Under the pieces are notes generated by a model that made no database searches, was not told the DNA's origin, and was given only the letters and a program-made list of their open reading frames with translations. From Ancylobacter novellus DSM 506 (GTDB taxonomy: Bacteria; Pseudomonadota; Alphaproteobacteria; Rhizobiales; Xanthobacteraceae), in the NCBI RefSeq assembly GCF_000092925.1, contig NC_014217.1, positions 1-64,000 of the forward strand: a stretch of 64,000 nt of DNA, in the 5' to 3' direction. Position 1 is the first letter of the stretch, and each line of letters opens with the position of its first letter. Position numbers and translations under genes: made by a program. Positions 42,217 to 50,226 of the stretch are shown one piece after another.

Positions 42217-42255
42217 ACGCGTCTCCCCGATGCTGCGATAGGTGAAGCGCTCGTT

Positions 42256-42280
42256 AACGCCCCATGAATCATTCGGTTCC
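42256..42280 (-). promoter_or_regulatory. EcfG promoter of phyR-kinase operon
   Basis: On the minus strand GGAAC (42280-42276), 16 bases, CGTT (42259-42256), exact. Leader to the phyR start is about 33 bases. Confidence 0.87.
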
Positions 42281-42321
42281 AGAGTAGGCTGAAAAAATCT
42301 GACGAAATTCGCATCAGTTCC

Positions 42322-42346
42322 GGAACCGCCGCGCCCTCCGGCCGTT
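42322..42346 (+). promoter_or_regulatory. EcfG promoter of nepR-ecfG
   Basis: GGAAC (42322-42326), 16 bases, CGTT (42343-42346), exact. The -10 element touches an ATG at 42347, which therefore cannot be the nepR start. With the phyR promoter 41 bases away it forms a divergent autoregulated pair. Confidence 0.87.
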
Positions 42347-42403
42347 ATGAGTGGGCATGAAGCGACGGAGCCGTCCTCACCTCTTCATATTCTTGGGGGC
42401 TCA

Positions 42404-42661
42404 ATGTCGGGAAAGAAGACTATGAACGACGATCAGTCCGAGGGCCAGTCCGCGACTGCGGACACCCTCTCGCATACTCCGATTCGGGGAGCCCGAACGA
42501 CCGCGCTCGGGAGCGACATACAGGCCAAGATCGGCCAGCATCTGCGCGCCATGTATGACGATGTGGTGCGCCAGGGCGTGCCGGATCGTTTCATGGACCT
42601 GCTGTCGCAGCTCGACAAGAATGCGGGACCGAAGACGTCCGAGGACGGAGGGTCTCGGTGA
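42404..42661 (+). CDS. nepR: Anti-sigma factor NepR
   Basis: 85 residues from the ATG at 42404, which has GGGGG a few bases upstream; an ATG at 42422 is the alternative. The NepR core is IGQHLRAMYDDVVRQGVPDR followed by FMDLLSQLD, the two helices that wrap sigma EcfG. The stop overlaps the GTG start of ecfG (GTGA), so anti-sigma and sigma are translationally coupled. Confidence 0.94.
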   Translation: MSGKKTMNDDQSEGQSATADTLSHTPIRGARTTALGSDIQAKIGQHLRAMYDDVVRQGVPDRFMDLLSQLDKNAGPKTSEDGGSR

Positions 42662-43209
42662 GCCAGTTCGACCCGGCGCTACGCGACGAAATCATCGCCG
42701 CGATACCGAACCTGCGTGCCTTCGCCATTTCGCTCAGCGGTAGTGTCGACCGCGCCGACGATCTGGTGCAGGAGACGCTCCTGCGCGCCTTCGCGAACAT
42801 TTCCAGCTTCCGGCCGGGCACCAACCTGCCGGCCTGGCTGTTCACCATCCTGCGCAACCTGTTCCGCTCGGAATATCGCAAGCGGCGGCGCGAGGTGCCC
42901 GATTCCGATGGCGCCTTCGCGGCCACGCTGACCACCAATCCGGATCAGGCGACGCATCTCGACTTCGAGGATTTCCGCACGGCGCTGGACAAACTGCCGC
43001 CGGACCAGCGCGAGGCGCTGGTGCTGGTGGGTGCCTCGGGCTTCTCCTATGAAGAGGCGGCCGACATCTGCCAGTGCGCCGTCGGCACCATCAAGAGCCG
43101 CGTCAACCGTGCGCGCAAGCGGCTGGGCGAACTGCTCGCCATCGAGGACGTCGAGGATTTCGGTCCCGACAAGACTACCCGCGCCGTGCTCGCCGCCGAG
43201 CGGGCCTGA
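42658..43209 (+). CDS. ecfG: ECF sigma factor EcfG (general stress response)
   Basis: 183 residues, GTG start. Region 2 includes LSGSVDRADDLVQETLLRAF and the FRPGTNLPAWLFTILRNLF turn typical of EcfG. Region 4 has LPPDQREALVLVGASGFSYE, AADICQCAVGTIKSRVNRAR as the -35 binding helix, and RKRLGELL. It recognises GGAAC-N16-CGTT promoters such as those found here. Held by NepR, released by PhyR. Confidence 0.96.
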   Translation: MSQFDPALRDEIIAAIPNLRAFAISLSGSVDRADDLVQETLLRAFANISSFRPGTNLPAWLFTILRNLFRSEYRKRRREVPDSDGAFAATLTTNPDQATHLDFEDFRTALDKLPPDQREALVLVGASGFSYEEAADICQCAVGTIKSRVNRARKRLGELLAIEDVEDFGPDKTTRAVLAAERA

Positions 43210-43255
43210 GCCTCCCTTCTCCCGATATCAATCTTATCGCTCGTCGCAAACGAGA

Positions 43256-43281
43256 ACGCCCCCGGTATGACCCGGGGGCGT
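43256..43281 (+). terminator. Hairpin after ecfG
   Basis: Perfect 10-base arms ACGCCCCCGG (43256-43265) and CCGGGGGCGT (43272-43281) around TATGAC. There is no U tract, but position and stability suggest the end of the nepR-ecfG transcript and of the convergent DUF1328 gene. Confidence 0.6.
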
Positions 43282-43314
43282 CCTACATCGCCGGTGTGAG
43301 CGGCGAGGTCCGGT

Positions 43315-43494
43315 TCACGGAACCGGGCCAGAGCGGCCGCGCAGCAACCCCACGACGGCCGATACCAGAAACAGGATGATGGCGACGAAGAAGATGATCT
43401 TGGCGATCTCGATGGCGGTGCCGGCGATGCCGCCGAAACCCAGCACCGCTGCGATCAGCGCGATCACGAGAAAGGTGAGCGCCCAACCCAGCAT
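43315..43494 (-). CDS. DUF1328 small membrane protein
   Basis: 59 residues of the DUF1328 family: [20 protein letters not shown], the conserved [15 protein letters not shown] turn and a second helix. Small inner-membrane protein, function unknown, often stress-induced in this order. The gene is convergent with ecfG, and a near-consensus EcfG promoter lies upstream. Confidence 0.88.
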   Translation of the reverse strand: MLGWALTFLVIALIAAVLGFGGIAGTAIEIAKIIFFVAIILFLVSAVVGLLRGRSGPVP

Positions 43495-43550
43495 GGTTGC
43501 CTCCACTGCTACGGTGCGGCACGCCCGGAGCGCGCCCGCGTTGCCGGAAC

Positions 43551-43575
43551 AACCGCTGAGCCGGCATAGGGTTCC
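43551..43575 (-). promoter_or_regulatory. Probable EcfG promoter (one mismatch) of DUF1328 gene
   Basis: On the minus strand GGAAC (43575-43571), 16 bases, GGTT (43554-43551) instead of CGTT. Spacing is identical to the six exact sites. The remaining bases to 43694 resemble another Rhizobiales intergenic repeat (CTCGAAGGATGAGG). Confidence 0.55.
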
Positions 43576-43694
43576 CGCGGGGGAGGGGTGATGCTTCGGT
43601 GCGCGAGAACTCACCGAGCTCCCCCGTTCTGAGGTGGTAGCGCAGCGAGCCTCGAAGGATGAGGTTCGTCGATGGATGAGAAGGAGTGGCGACC

Positions 43695-44594
43695 TCACAT
43701 CCGCGCCGCGAGCTCCGGGGCGATGGCGCGGGCTTCCGCCATCAGCGCGGTGACGATGGGGGTCAGCGGCTCGCGGTCGAGCACGACGAGGCCCATCTGG
43801 TGCAGCACCTCCGGCCCCTCGATCGGGATCGAGCGGATATTCTCCGGGAAGGCGAAGACGTCGGCCAGCGTGTTGGCGACGACGCTCGCCCATTTGCCGG
43901 TGCGCACATGCGAGAGCAAAGCGAGCGTCGAGTTCGCCTCCAGCATCGGCACCACGGCGTGGCCGGCCTCGGTGAGCTGCTTGTCGACGATGCGGCGGTT
44001 CTGCATGTCGGGGGTGAGCAGGCAGAGCGGCACCTGGCCGATCTCCTCCCACGTCACCTTGGCGCGGTCGCCGAGCGGGGCGTCGACGGCGGTGAGGAAG
44101 CGGTAGCCTTCCTGATAGAGCGGCACCGTCTTCACCCGGCCGAGCGGGTCGTTGTCGAGATAGGTGACGCCGGCATCGGCCTCGAGATTCTCGATCAGCC
44201 GCAGCACCTCGTTGGAGGAGGCCGACATCAGCGTGAAGCGCACGTCGCCATGCTTCTCGTGGAAGGGCGTCGTCAGCTCGGAGAGCATCGGCATGGCGGT
44301 CGGGATGCCGGCGATGCGCAGATGGCCGCTGAGGCCCTTGCGCATGCCGGCGATCTCCTGCCGCATGGCGCGCACGTCGCCGATCACCCGCCGCGCCCAT
44401 TGCAGCGCCCGCTCGCCCTCCGGCGTGAAGCCGATGAAGCGCGAGCCGCGCTCGACGAGGCGCACGCCGAGCTGCTCCTCGAGCTGCTTGAGGCCGGCGG
44501 AAAGGGTGGGCTGGGTGACGCCGCAGGACTCGGCGGCACGGCCGAAATGGCGCTCCTTGGCGAGGGCGAGCAGAAGTTCGAAACGGTCGATCAC
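43695..44594 (-). CDS. LysR-family transcriptional regulator
   Basis: 299 residues. The N-terminal winged HTH is typical ([59 protein letters not shown]), followed by the co-inducer-binding domain ([18 protein letters not shown]). It resembles regulators found next to formate dehydrogenase genes, but none is adjacent; the plus side holds only repeats and then rmuC. A palindromic site just upstream suggests autoregulation. Inducer unknown. Confidence 0.9.
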   Translation of the reverse strand: MIDRFELLLALAKERHFGRAAESCGVTQPTLSAGLKQLEEQLGVRLVERGSRFIGFTPEGERALQWARRVIGDVRAMRQEIAGMRKGLSGHLRIAGIPTAMPMLSELTTPFHEKHGDVRFTLMSASSNEVLRLIENLEADAGVTYLDNDPLGRVKTVPLYQEGYRFLTAVDAPLGDRAKVTWEEIGQVPLCLLTPDMQNRRIVDKQLTEAGHAVVPMLEANSTLALLSHVRTGKWASVVANTLADVFAFPENIRSIPIEGPEVLHQMGLVVLDREPLTPIVTALMAEARAIAPELAARM

Positions 44595-44627
44595 GCGGGA
44601 CGCTTCCTGACGCGGTAAGGCGGGTAC

Positions 44628-44644
44628 GATAGAAAGATTCTATC
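44628..44644. promoter_or_regulatory. Palindromic operator upstream of LysR gene
   Basis: GATAGAA-AGA-TTCTATC, perfect 7-base arms, 34 bases before the LysR start, followed by a further ACTATC copy of the half site. It fits a LysR-type binding site. Confidence 0.6.
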
Positions 44645-44719
44645 AGACTATCAGAGAACGTCGCGCCTGCGAATTGGAGGTATGTGAGACTAAGAGGCGC
44701 GTGGGTGGGGCCTCGTCCA

Positions 44720-44822
44720 CATCGTCATCCCGGACGCCCGCAGGGCGATCCGGGATCGTTATCCGAATAGAAGCGGCACGCGATCCCGGCTCTGCGGCTT
44801 CGCCTTCGGCCGGGATGACGGC
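44720..44822. repeat. REP-like palindromes (family B)
   Basis: A unit CGTCATCCCGG...GATCCGGGATCG and an inverted unit CGATCCCGGCTCTG...GGCCGGGATGACGG. Related copies are at 58543-58651 and 62049-62131. Confidence 0.72.
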
Positions 44823-44857
44823 GAGTGAAAGGCCGGATGAAGATGGCGAGCGGGGCT

Positions 44858-46054
44858 CTACTCCGCCGCACCCCTGAGACCGAGCATGGGGAGCGTGTCC
44901 GGCAGCTCCGGCTCGGTCGCCGGGATCGCCTCGCCCTCGAACTCCAACTGCTCGATGCGGGCGCCGCGCTTGGCGATCTTGTCGGCGGAGGTCAGCGCCT
45001 GCGCCACGTCCTCGTTCACCTGGCCGAAATGCTTCTGCAGATTGCCGACCCGGTCGCGCAGGCGGATCACGTCCGCGACCAGCTTGCCGCATTCGGCGCG
45101 GATGAGATCGGCCTGCTCGCGCATGCGCGCATCTTTGCAGATCGCCTGCACCACCTGCACCGCCAGCATCAGCAGCGAGGGCGACACGATGACGACGCGG
45201 GCGCGGAACGCCTGCTGGATCACCTCGTCGAAATGCTCGTGCAGCTCGGCATAGACCGACTCGGACGGCACGAACATCAGCGCGATGTCCTGCGTCTCGC
45301 CGCTGACGAGGTAGCGCTCGGCGATGTCCTTCACATGCTTGCCGACATCGCCCTTGAGCCGGGTCTGCGCCTGCTTGCGCGCGTCGTCGGTCTGCGCCTC
45401 GCGGAAGGCGGTGACGGCCTCCAGCGGGAACTTGGAATCGACCAGCAGCGGGCGCTTGTCGCCGGGCAGGAAGATGGCGCAGTCGGCGCGCCGCCCATTC
45501 GCCAGCGTGTGCTGGAAGGCGAAGCTGTCGCGCGGCAGGCCGTCGGAAACCAGCGCCTGCAGCCGCCCCTCGCCGAAGGCGCCGCGCGCCTGCTTGTTCG
45601 CCAGCGTCTCGCGCAGGCTCATCACCTGGCCGGAGAGCTCGCCGAGGCTGAGACGGGCCTGATCGACGAGGGCGAGGCGCTCATTGAGCTTGGCGAGGTT
45701 CTCGTGCGTCGCCTCGGCTGAGCGGGCGAGGCTCTCGCCCATGCGGTGGGTGGTGGCGTCGAGCCGCTCGGCGACGGCGCGGGCGAGCTCGCCCTGGCGT
45801 TGCGCGAGCACCTCGGCCATGGACTGCACACGTCCGACCGTCTCGGCCTGGGTGCGGGCGAGTTCGACGAGGCGGGTCTCCAATTCATCGGCGCGGCGGG
45901 CCTGCTCGTCGGCCTCCAGCGCGCTCTGCCTTGCATTGCGCGAGACCGCGCGCAGAACCAGCACGAGCAGGAGGAAGCCGAGCGCCGCCGCGCCGGCAAT
46001 CGCCTGCGCCAGCGTCACCGGATGCGTGCCGACGACGAAGAGGACCTGATCCAT
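44858..46054 (-). CDS. rmuC: DNA recombination protein RmuC
   Basis: 398 residues. An N-terminal membrane helix ([18 protein letters not shown]) is followed by a long coiled coil (about 40-140) and the RmuC nuclease-like domain: [33 protein letters not shown], and [20 protein letters not shown]. It limits inversions at short inverted repeats; the biochemical activity is not settled. Divergent from def with 111 bases between starts. Confidence 0.93.
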   Translation of the reverse strand: MDQVLFVVGTHPVTLAQAIAGAAALGFLLLVLVLRAVSRNARQSALEADEQARRADELETRLVELARTQAETVGRVQSMAEVLAQRQGELARAVAERLDATTHRMGESLARSAEATHENLAKLNERLALVDQARLSLGELSGQVMSLRETLANKQARGAFGEGRLQALVSDGLPRDSFAFQHTLANGRRADCAIFLPGDKRPLLVDSKFPLEAVTAFREAQTDDARKQAQTRLKGDVGKHVKDIAERYLVSGETQDIALMFVPSESVYAELHEHFDEVIQQAFRARVVIVSPSLLMLAVQVVQAICKDARMREQADLIRAECGKLVADVIRLRDRVGNLQKHFGQVNEDVAQALTSADKIAKRGARIEQLEFEGEAIPATEPELPDTLPMLGLRGAAE

Positions 46055-46165
46055 GGCTGCGCTTGTAGCAGATTCGAGCAATGGCGCGAACGTAAAGTGA
46101 ACATATCCAAAGGCCGGGGCGTCCGCTCCGTTGACCCGCGCGAGGCCAGCGCTTATCTGAACGGC

Positions 46166-46714
46166 ATGTCGATACGTCCCCTGGTCATCATCCCCGATTC
46201 CCGGCTGCGGCTGATTTCCGACCCCATCGTGCGGGTCGATGCGCGGGTGCGCGCCATCGTCGAGGACATGTTCGAGACCATGTACGACGCTCCCGGCATC
46301 GGGCTGGCGGCGGTCCAGGTCGGCATCCCCGAGCGCATCATCACCGTCGACGTCGTCCGGCGCGAGGAAGGCGAGGAAGAAGGCGCGGAGGAGAAGAAGA
46401 ATCCGATCGCGCTGATCAACCCGGAGATCATCTCCTCTTCCGAGGAGATCTCGGTCTATTCGGAAGGCTGCCTGTCGATCCCGGAATATTACGCCGATGT
46501 CGAGCGGCCGGCGCGGGTGAAGGTCCGCTACATGGACCTCAACGGCGAGACGCAGGAGATCGACGCCGACGGCCTTCTCGCAACCTGCGTGCAGCACGAG
46601 ATCGACCACCTGAACGGCGTGCTGTTCATCGACCACATCTCCAAGCTCAAGCGCGACCGGGTGATGAAGAAGTTCACCAAGATCGCCAAGGAGAAGGAGC
46701 GCGACGGGGTCTGA
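46166..46714 (+). CDS. def: Peptide deformylase
   Basis: 182 residues. All three motifs are present: GIGLAAVQ (44-51), EGCLS (100-104, metal ligand Cys102) and HEIDH (144-148, ligands His144 and His148, catalytic Glu145). An acidic insertion ([13 protein letters not shown]) lies between strands. It removes the formyl group from nascent proteins. The start at ATG 46166 fits the family; it is followed after 45 bases by fmt. Confidence 0.97.
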   Translation: MSIRPLVIIPDSRLRLISDPIVRVDARVRAIVEDMFETMYDAPGIGLAAVQVGIPERIITVDVVRREEGEEEGAEEKKNPIALINPEIISSSEEISVYSEGCLSIPEYYADVERPARVKVRYMDLNGETQEIDADGLLATCVQHEIDHLNGVLFIDHISKLKRDRVMKKFTKIAKEKERDGV

Positions 46715-46759
46715 TCCCGGCGCTCTTCGCTTCGCCGCCTGCCGCTTTCGGGAGTTCTC

Positions 46760-47677
46760 ATGCGCATCGTCTTCATGGGCACGCCCGACTTCGCGGTCTC
46801 GACGCTCGCCGAAATCGTCGGCAGCGGGCACGAGGTAGTGGCGGCCTATACGCGCGCGCCGGCGGCTTCCGGGCGGCGCGGGCTGGAGCTGGTGCCCTCG
46901 CCGGTGCACCGCGCGGCGGAGAAGCTGGGCGTGCCCGTGCTCACCCCCTCGACATTGCGTACCGAAGAGGCGGCCGAGACCTTCGCCGCCCATGAGGCGG
47001 ATGTCGCGGTGGTGGTCGCCTATGGCCGCATCCTGCCCCAGATGATCCTCGACGCGCCGAAGCTCGGCTGTCTCAATCTCCACGCCTCGCTGCTGCCGCG
47101 CTGGCGCGGCGCGGCGCCGATCCAGCGCGCCATCATGGCCGGGGATGCCGAGAGCGGCGTCGCGGTGATGAAGATGGAGGCCGGGCTGGATACCGGCCCG
47201 GTCGGCCTCGTCGAGCGCGTCGCCATCGGCGCGGACATGACGGCGGGCGAACTGCACGACCGGCTGATGATCGTCGGCGCCGATCTGATGGGCCGTGCGC
47301 TGGCGGCGCTGGAGCGCGGGGCGCTGAATTTCACGCCGCAGCCGGAAGCGGGCGTCACCTACGCTGCCAAGATCGACAAGGGTGAGACCCGCATCGACTG
47401 GTCGAAGCCGGCGAAGCAGGTGCATGACCATATTCGCGGGCTGTCGCCCTTTCCCGGCGCCTGGTTCGAGTTCGACGGCGTGCGGGTGAAGGTGCTGCGC
47501 TCGACGCTTGTTGCCGGCGCGGGTCGGCCGGGCGAAGTGATCGACGACCAGCTCACCATCGCCTGTGCGGACGGCGCGGTGAGGCTCACTGAGGTGCAGA
47601 AGGCCGGCAGCAAGGCGATGGGCGCGGCCGACTTCCTGCGCGGCAATGAACTCACCAGGGGAACGGTGCTGGCATGA
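46760..47677 (+). CDS. fmt: Methionyl-tRNA formyltransferase
   Basis: 305 residues. The N-terminal formyltransferase domain starts [20 protein letters not shown] and contains the conserved [20 protein letters not shown] with catalytic Asn and His and the later [12 protein letters not shown]-terminal OB-like tRNA-binding domain follows ([20 protein letters not shown]). It formylates initiator Met-tRNA, paired with def. The ribosome site is GGGAG. Its stop overlaps the next gene by 4 bases. Confidence 0.97.
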   Translation: MRIVFMGTPDFAVSTLAEIVGSGHEVVAAYTRAPAASGRRGLELVPSPVHRAAEKLGVPVLTPSTLRTEEAAETFAAHEADVAVVVAYGRILPQMILDAPKLGCLNLHASLLPRWRGAAPIQRAIMAGDAESGVAVMKMEAGLDTGPVGLVERVAIGADMTAGELHDRLMIVGADLMGRALAALERGALNFTPQPEAGVTYAAKIDKGETRIDWSKPAKQVHDHIRGLSPFPGAWFEFDGVRVKVLRSTLVAGAGRPGEVIDDQLTIACADGAVRLTEVQKAGSKAMGAADFLRGNELTRGTVLA

Positions 47678-48123
47678 CGACGATAAGGCGTGTCGAGGAA
47701 GCCGATCATGCGGTCTGGCTGCCGCTCTGGCAGGGCTATCTCACCTTCTACGAGGCCGAGCTGCCGGCGGCGGTGACGCGCACCACCTGGCAGCGCCTCC
47801 TCGATCCCGCCGAGCCGGTGCATGGCGCGCTCGCCTTCGACGAGGACGGCCGCGCCGTGGGCCTCGCCCACTGGCTGTTCCACCGCTCGACCTGGAGCGA
47901 GGGCAATTCCTGCTATCTCAACGACCTGTTCGTCGATCCCGGCCTGCGCGGCAAGGGCGTCGGCCGCGCGCTGATCGACCATGTCCATGCCGATGCCGCG
48001 GCCAAGGGGTCGCCGAAGGTCTATTGGCTGACGCACGAGACCAACACGACGGCGCAGCGCCTCTACAACGCCGTGGCCGAGCGCACGGGGTTCATGCAGT
48101 ACCGGAAGATGACGGGCTGCTGA
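47674..48123 (+). CDS. GNAT-family N-acetyltransferase
   Basis: 149 residues with the GNAT fold: start [19 protein letters not shown], acetyl-CoA loop [20 protein letters not shown], and C-terminal [20 protein letters not shown]. The ATG overlaps the fmt stop (ATGA), so it is co-translated with def-fmt. In many relatives truA occupies this place. Substrate unknown. Confidence 0.88.
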   Translation: MTTIRRVEEADHAVWLPLWQGYLTFYEAELPAAVTRTTWQRLLDPAEPVHGALAFDEDGRAVGLAHWLFHRSTWSEGNSCYLNDLFVDPGLRGKGVGRALIDHVHADAAAKGSPKVYWLTHETNTTAQRLYNAVAERTGFMQYRKMTGC

Positions 48124-48179
48124 TCGGCGGGCCGGCGAGGCTACGTCCCGCCGAACGACGACGCCTTCTTCGGTCGCCA

Positions 48180-48220
48180 AAGTCGTGGATCCCCGGGTCA
48201 AGCCCGGGGATGACGGTGTT
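48180..48220. repeat. REP-like palindrome (family A)
   Basis: Single copy of AAGTCGTGGATCCCCGGG and its complementary half ending CCCGGGGATGACGG, the same unit as at 35001-35102. It lies between the convergent GNAT and peroxiredoxin genes. Confidence 0.72.
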
Positions 48221-48255
48221 CTGGCGGCACGCCGCCAGATCTCAAAAAGCCGGCC

Positions 48256-48891
48256 TCACTTTCCCGGCTGCGGCACGACGCGCAGATACGGCTTCAGCGT
48301 CTTCCACCCCTCGGGAAACTTCTCCTTCGCCGCCTCGTCGCTCACGGAGGGGACGATGATGACGTCGTCGCCGTTCTTCCAGTTCGCCGGCGTGGCGACG
48401 GCGTGGGTGGCGGTGAGCTGCAGCGAGTCGATCACCCGCAGGATCTCGTCGAAGTTGCGGCCCGCGCTCGCCGGATAGGTGAGGGAGAGCTTCAGCTTCT
48501 TGTCCGGCCCGACGATGAACACCGAGCGCACCGTCATCGTGTCGGAGGCGTTCGGGTGGATCATGTCGTAGAGGTCGGAGACCTTGCGGTCCTGATCGGC
48601 GATGAGCGGGAAGTTCGGCGCGTAGCCCTGCGTCTCGGCGATGTCCTCCGACCATTTGGCATGGGCGTCGAGCGGGTCGACGGAGAGGCCGATCACCTTG
48701 ACGTTGCGGCGGTCGAACTCGGGCTTGAGGCGCGCCACCTGGCCGAGCTCGGTGGTGCAGACGGGGGTGAAGTTCTTCGGATGCGAGAACAGCACGCCCC
48801 AGGAATTACCAAGCCACTCATGGAAGCGGATCGGACCTTCGGTGGTCTCGGCTTCGAAATCGGGAACGACGTCTCCAAGGCGGATGGTCAT
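48256..48891 (-). CDS. 1-Cys peroxiredoxin (Prx6 type)
   Basis: 211 residues. Peroxidatic Cys45 is in FTPVCTTELGQVARL, and the Prx6-specific long C-terminal part is present (NFDEILRVIDSLQLTATHAV, then VATPANWKNGDDVIIVPSVS). It reduces peroxides in the cytoplasm. Start region MTIRLGDVVPDFEAETTEGP fits the family exactly. Upstream TATAAT on the minus strand (48930-48935) may be its -10, without a good -35. Confidence 0.95.
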   Translation of the reverse strand: MTIRLGDVVPDFEAETTEGPIRFHEWLGNSWGVLFSHPKNFTPVCTTELGQVARLKPEFDRRNVKVIGLSVDPLDAHAKWSEDIAETQGYAPNFPLIADQDRKVSDLYDMIHPNASDTMTVRSVFIVGPDKKLKLSLTYPASAGRNFDEILRVIDSLQLTATHAVATPANWKNGDDVIIVPSVSDEAAKEKFPEGWKTLKPYLRVVPQPGK

Positions 48892-48986
48892 GGATGCCTC
48901 TAGCTGGCTAAGTACAGAATAGCCCTGTCATTATAGGGAGTGAGCCTCGCCGGAGGAAGCGCGATTGCGCTACTTAGGTAACGCAG

Positions 48987-49011
48987 GGAACCCGCGGCGG
49001 GCGCGGGCGTT
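48987..49011 (+). promoter_or_regulatory. EcfG promoter of the glycine-zipper lipoprotein gene
   Basis: GGAAC (48987-48991), 16 bases, CGTT (49008-49011), exact. The predicted leader to the ATG at 49112 is about 95 bases. Confidence 0.8.
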
Positions 49012-49111
49012 ACTGCTGCGGGTCAGGCCGCGCCTTCCGTGCGCTGGGTCGGGCCGGGGCCAAGGCCGCGTATCAGGGGCACCTGTACGGCCAAGTTCTG
49101 GAGAGGACATC

Positions 49112-49369
49112 ATGCTCAGGATCGTTGCTATTTCCGCCGTCGCGCTCAGCCTCGCGGCCTGCACCACCACGCAGCAGCGCACGGCGGGCGGTGCCCTGAT
49201 CGGTGCCGGTACCGGCGCGGTGATCGGCGGCATCGCCGGCGGCGGAACGGGCGCGGCGTGGGGCGCGGGCGCCGGCGCCGTGGCTGGTGGCGTGATCGGT
49301 GCCGCGACCTCGCCCGGAGACTGTTACACCTATGATCGCTACGGCCGCCGCATAGCGGTGCGCTGCTGA
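49112..49369 (+). CDS. Glycine-zipper lipoprotein, EcfG-dependent
   Basis: 85 residues. Lipoprotein signal MLRIVAISAVALSLAAC with lipidated Cys17, then a glycine zipper (GGALIGAGTGAVIGGIAGGG, repeated once) and a short end with two cysteines (GDCYTYDRYGRRIAVRC). Such small outer-membrane proteins stabilise the envelope. The ribosome site is GGAGAGGA. Stress control is inferred from the promoter. Confidence 0.88.
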   Translation: MLRIVAISAVALSLAACTTTQQRTAGGALIGAGTGAVIGGIAGGGTGAAWGAGAGAVAGGVIGAATSPGDCYTYDRYGRRIAVRC

Positions 49370-49426
49370 CGGCAGCAAGGACTTCCGGGCGGCAGTCCCG
49401 GATGACACCAAGTCTAGGGAAGAAGG

Positions 49427-49447
49427 ACGGCCCCCATGCGGGGCCGT
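49427..49447. terminator. Hairpin between convergent genes
   Basis: Arms ACGGCCCC (49427-49434) and GGGGCCGT (49440-49447). Read on the minus strand it is followed by CCTTCTTCCC, so it probably ends the S24 gene transcript. Confidence 0.6.
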
Positions 49448-49474
49448 TCGCATAGGGGGCGACACGCTATCCGG

Positions 49475-50095
49475 CTATTGGCTCGCCCACAGCACGCGGG
49501 CGATCCAGGCGATCTCGCCTTCCTGGAACACCCGGTCGGCGTGCTCGGGGTTGAGCGAGCGCAATTCGACCGTCTTGGCGGTGCGGCGCTTGAGCTCCTT
49601 GGCCATCACCTCGCCCTCGCGGGTCTTCACGATCACCCGGTCGCCGCGCCTTGTGGCCGCCGCCGGCGAGACCACGACGACGTCGCCGTCGCGGTAGAGC
49701 GGCAGCATGGAATCGCCGGCGATCTCCAGCGCATAGGCATGCTCGTCGCCGACATTGGGAAACTCGATCTCGTCCCAGGCGCCACCGACCGGGAAGCCGG
49801 CATCGTCGAAATAGCCGCCGCGGCCGGCTTGGGCGAAACCGATGAGCGGGATGGCCCGCCGCGTGCCGCCGCCGATCAGCGCCATGAAGTCGTCGAGGCT
49901 GGCGCCGGTCGCGGCGAGGATCTTGGCGATGCTCTCGGTGGAGGGCCAGCGCGCGCGCCCGTCCGGCTGCTCGCGCTTGGAGCGGTTGAAGGTGGTGGGG
50001 TCCAGCCCCGCCCGCTTGGCGAGCGCGGAGGCGCTCAGCCCGTGGCGCTCCGCCAACTGGTCGATGGCCCGCCAGATCTGGGCGTGGGTCAGCAT
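49475..50095 (-). CDS. S24-family (LexA/CI-like) repressor-protease
   Basis: 206 residues. N-terminal HTH (LSASALAKRAGLDPTTFNRS, then PSTESIAKILAATGASLDD), self-cleavage site Ala90-Gly91 (FAQAGRGG), and S24 peptidase with Ser129 (IAGDSMLPLYRDGD) and Lys166 (GEVMAKELKR). It would repress until cleaved, but with no prophage around it, it is a host regulator. It is not LexA itself: the HTH differs from the LexA winged type. Repeats upstream suggest autoregulation. Confidence 0.88.
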   Translation of the reverse strand: MLTHAQIWRAIDQLAERHGLSASALAKRAGLDPTTFNRSKREQPDGRARWPSTESIAKILAATGASLDDFMALIGGGTRRAIPLIGFAQAGRGGYFDDAGFPVGGAWDEIEFPNVGDEHAYALEIAGDSMLPLYRDGDVVVVSPAAATRRGDRVIVKTREGEVMAKELKRRTAKTVELRSLNPEHADRVFQEGEIAWIARVLWASQ

Positions 50096-50111
50096 GGGAG
50101 TCCCGCGAATC

Positions 50112-50140
50112 GGAATTATATCAGCAAAATAGGAATTATA
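50112..50140 (-). promoter_or_regulatory. Repeated operator/promoter of the S24 repressor gene
   Basis: GGAATTATA at 50112-50120 and again at 50132-50140, 20 bases apart (two turns). On the minus strand both read TATAATTCC, so they overlap -10-like TATAAT elements. This AT-rich island upstream of an S24 repressor fits a self-bound operator. Confidence 0.55.
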
Positions 50141-50226
50141 CCCTATCGCGGTTGAAGTCCAGTCGCCTCTGGACAGACCGGCCGCGCCACCTAGGATGCC
50201 CGCCCGACCAACGCAGGAGTCGCGCC

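Noticed and set aside
48930..48935. Sigma-70 promoter for the peroxiredoxin gene
   Set aside because: A TATAAT is present but no acceptable -35 at the right spacing; left as a comment only.
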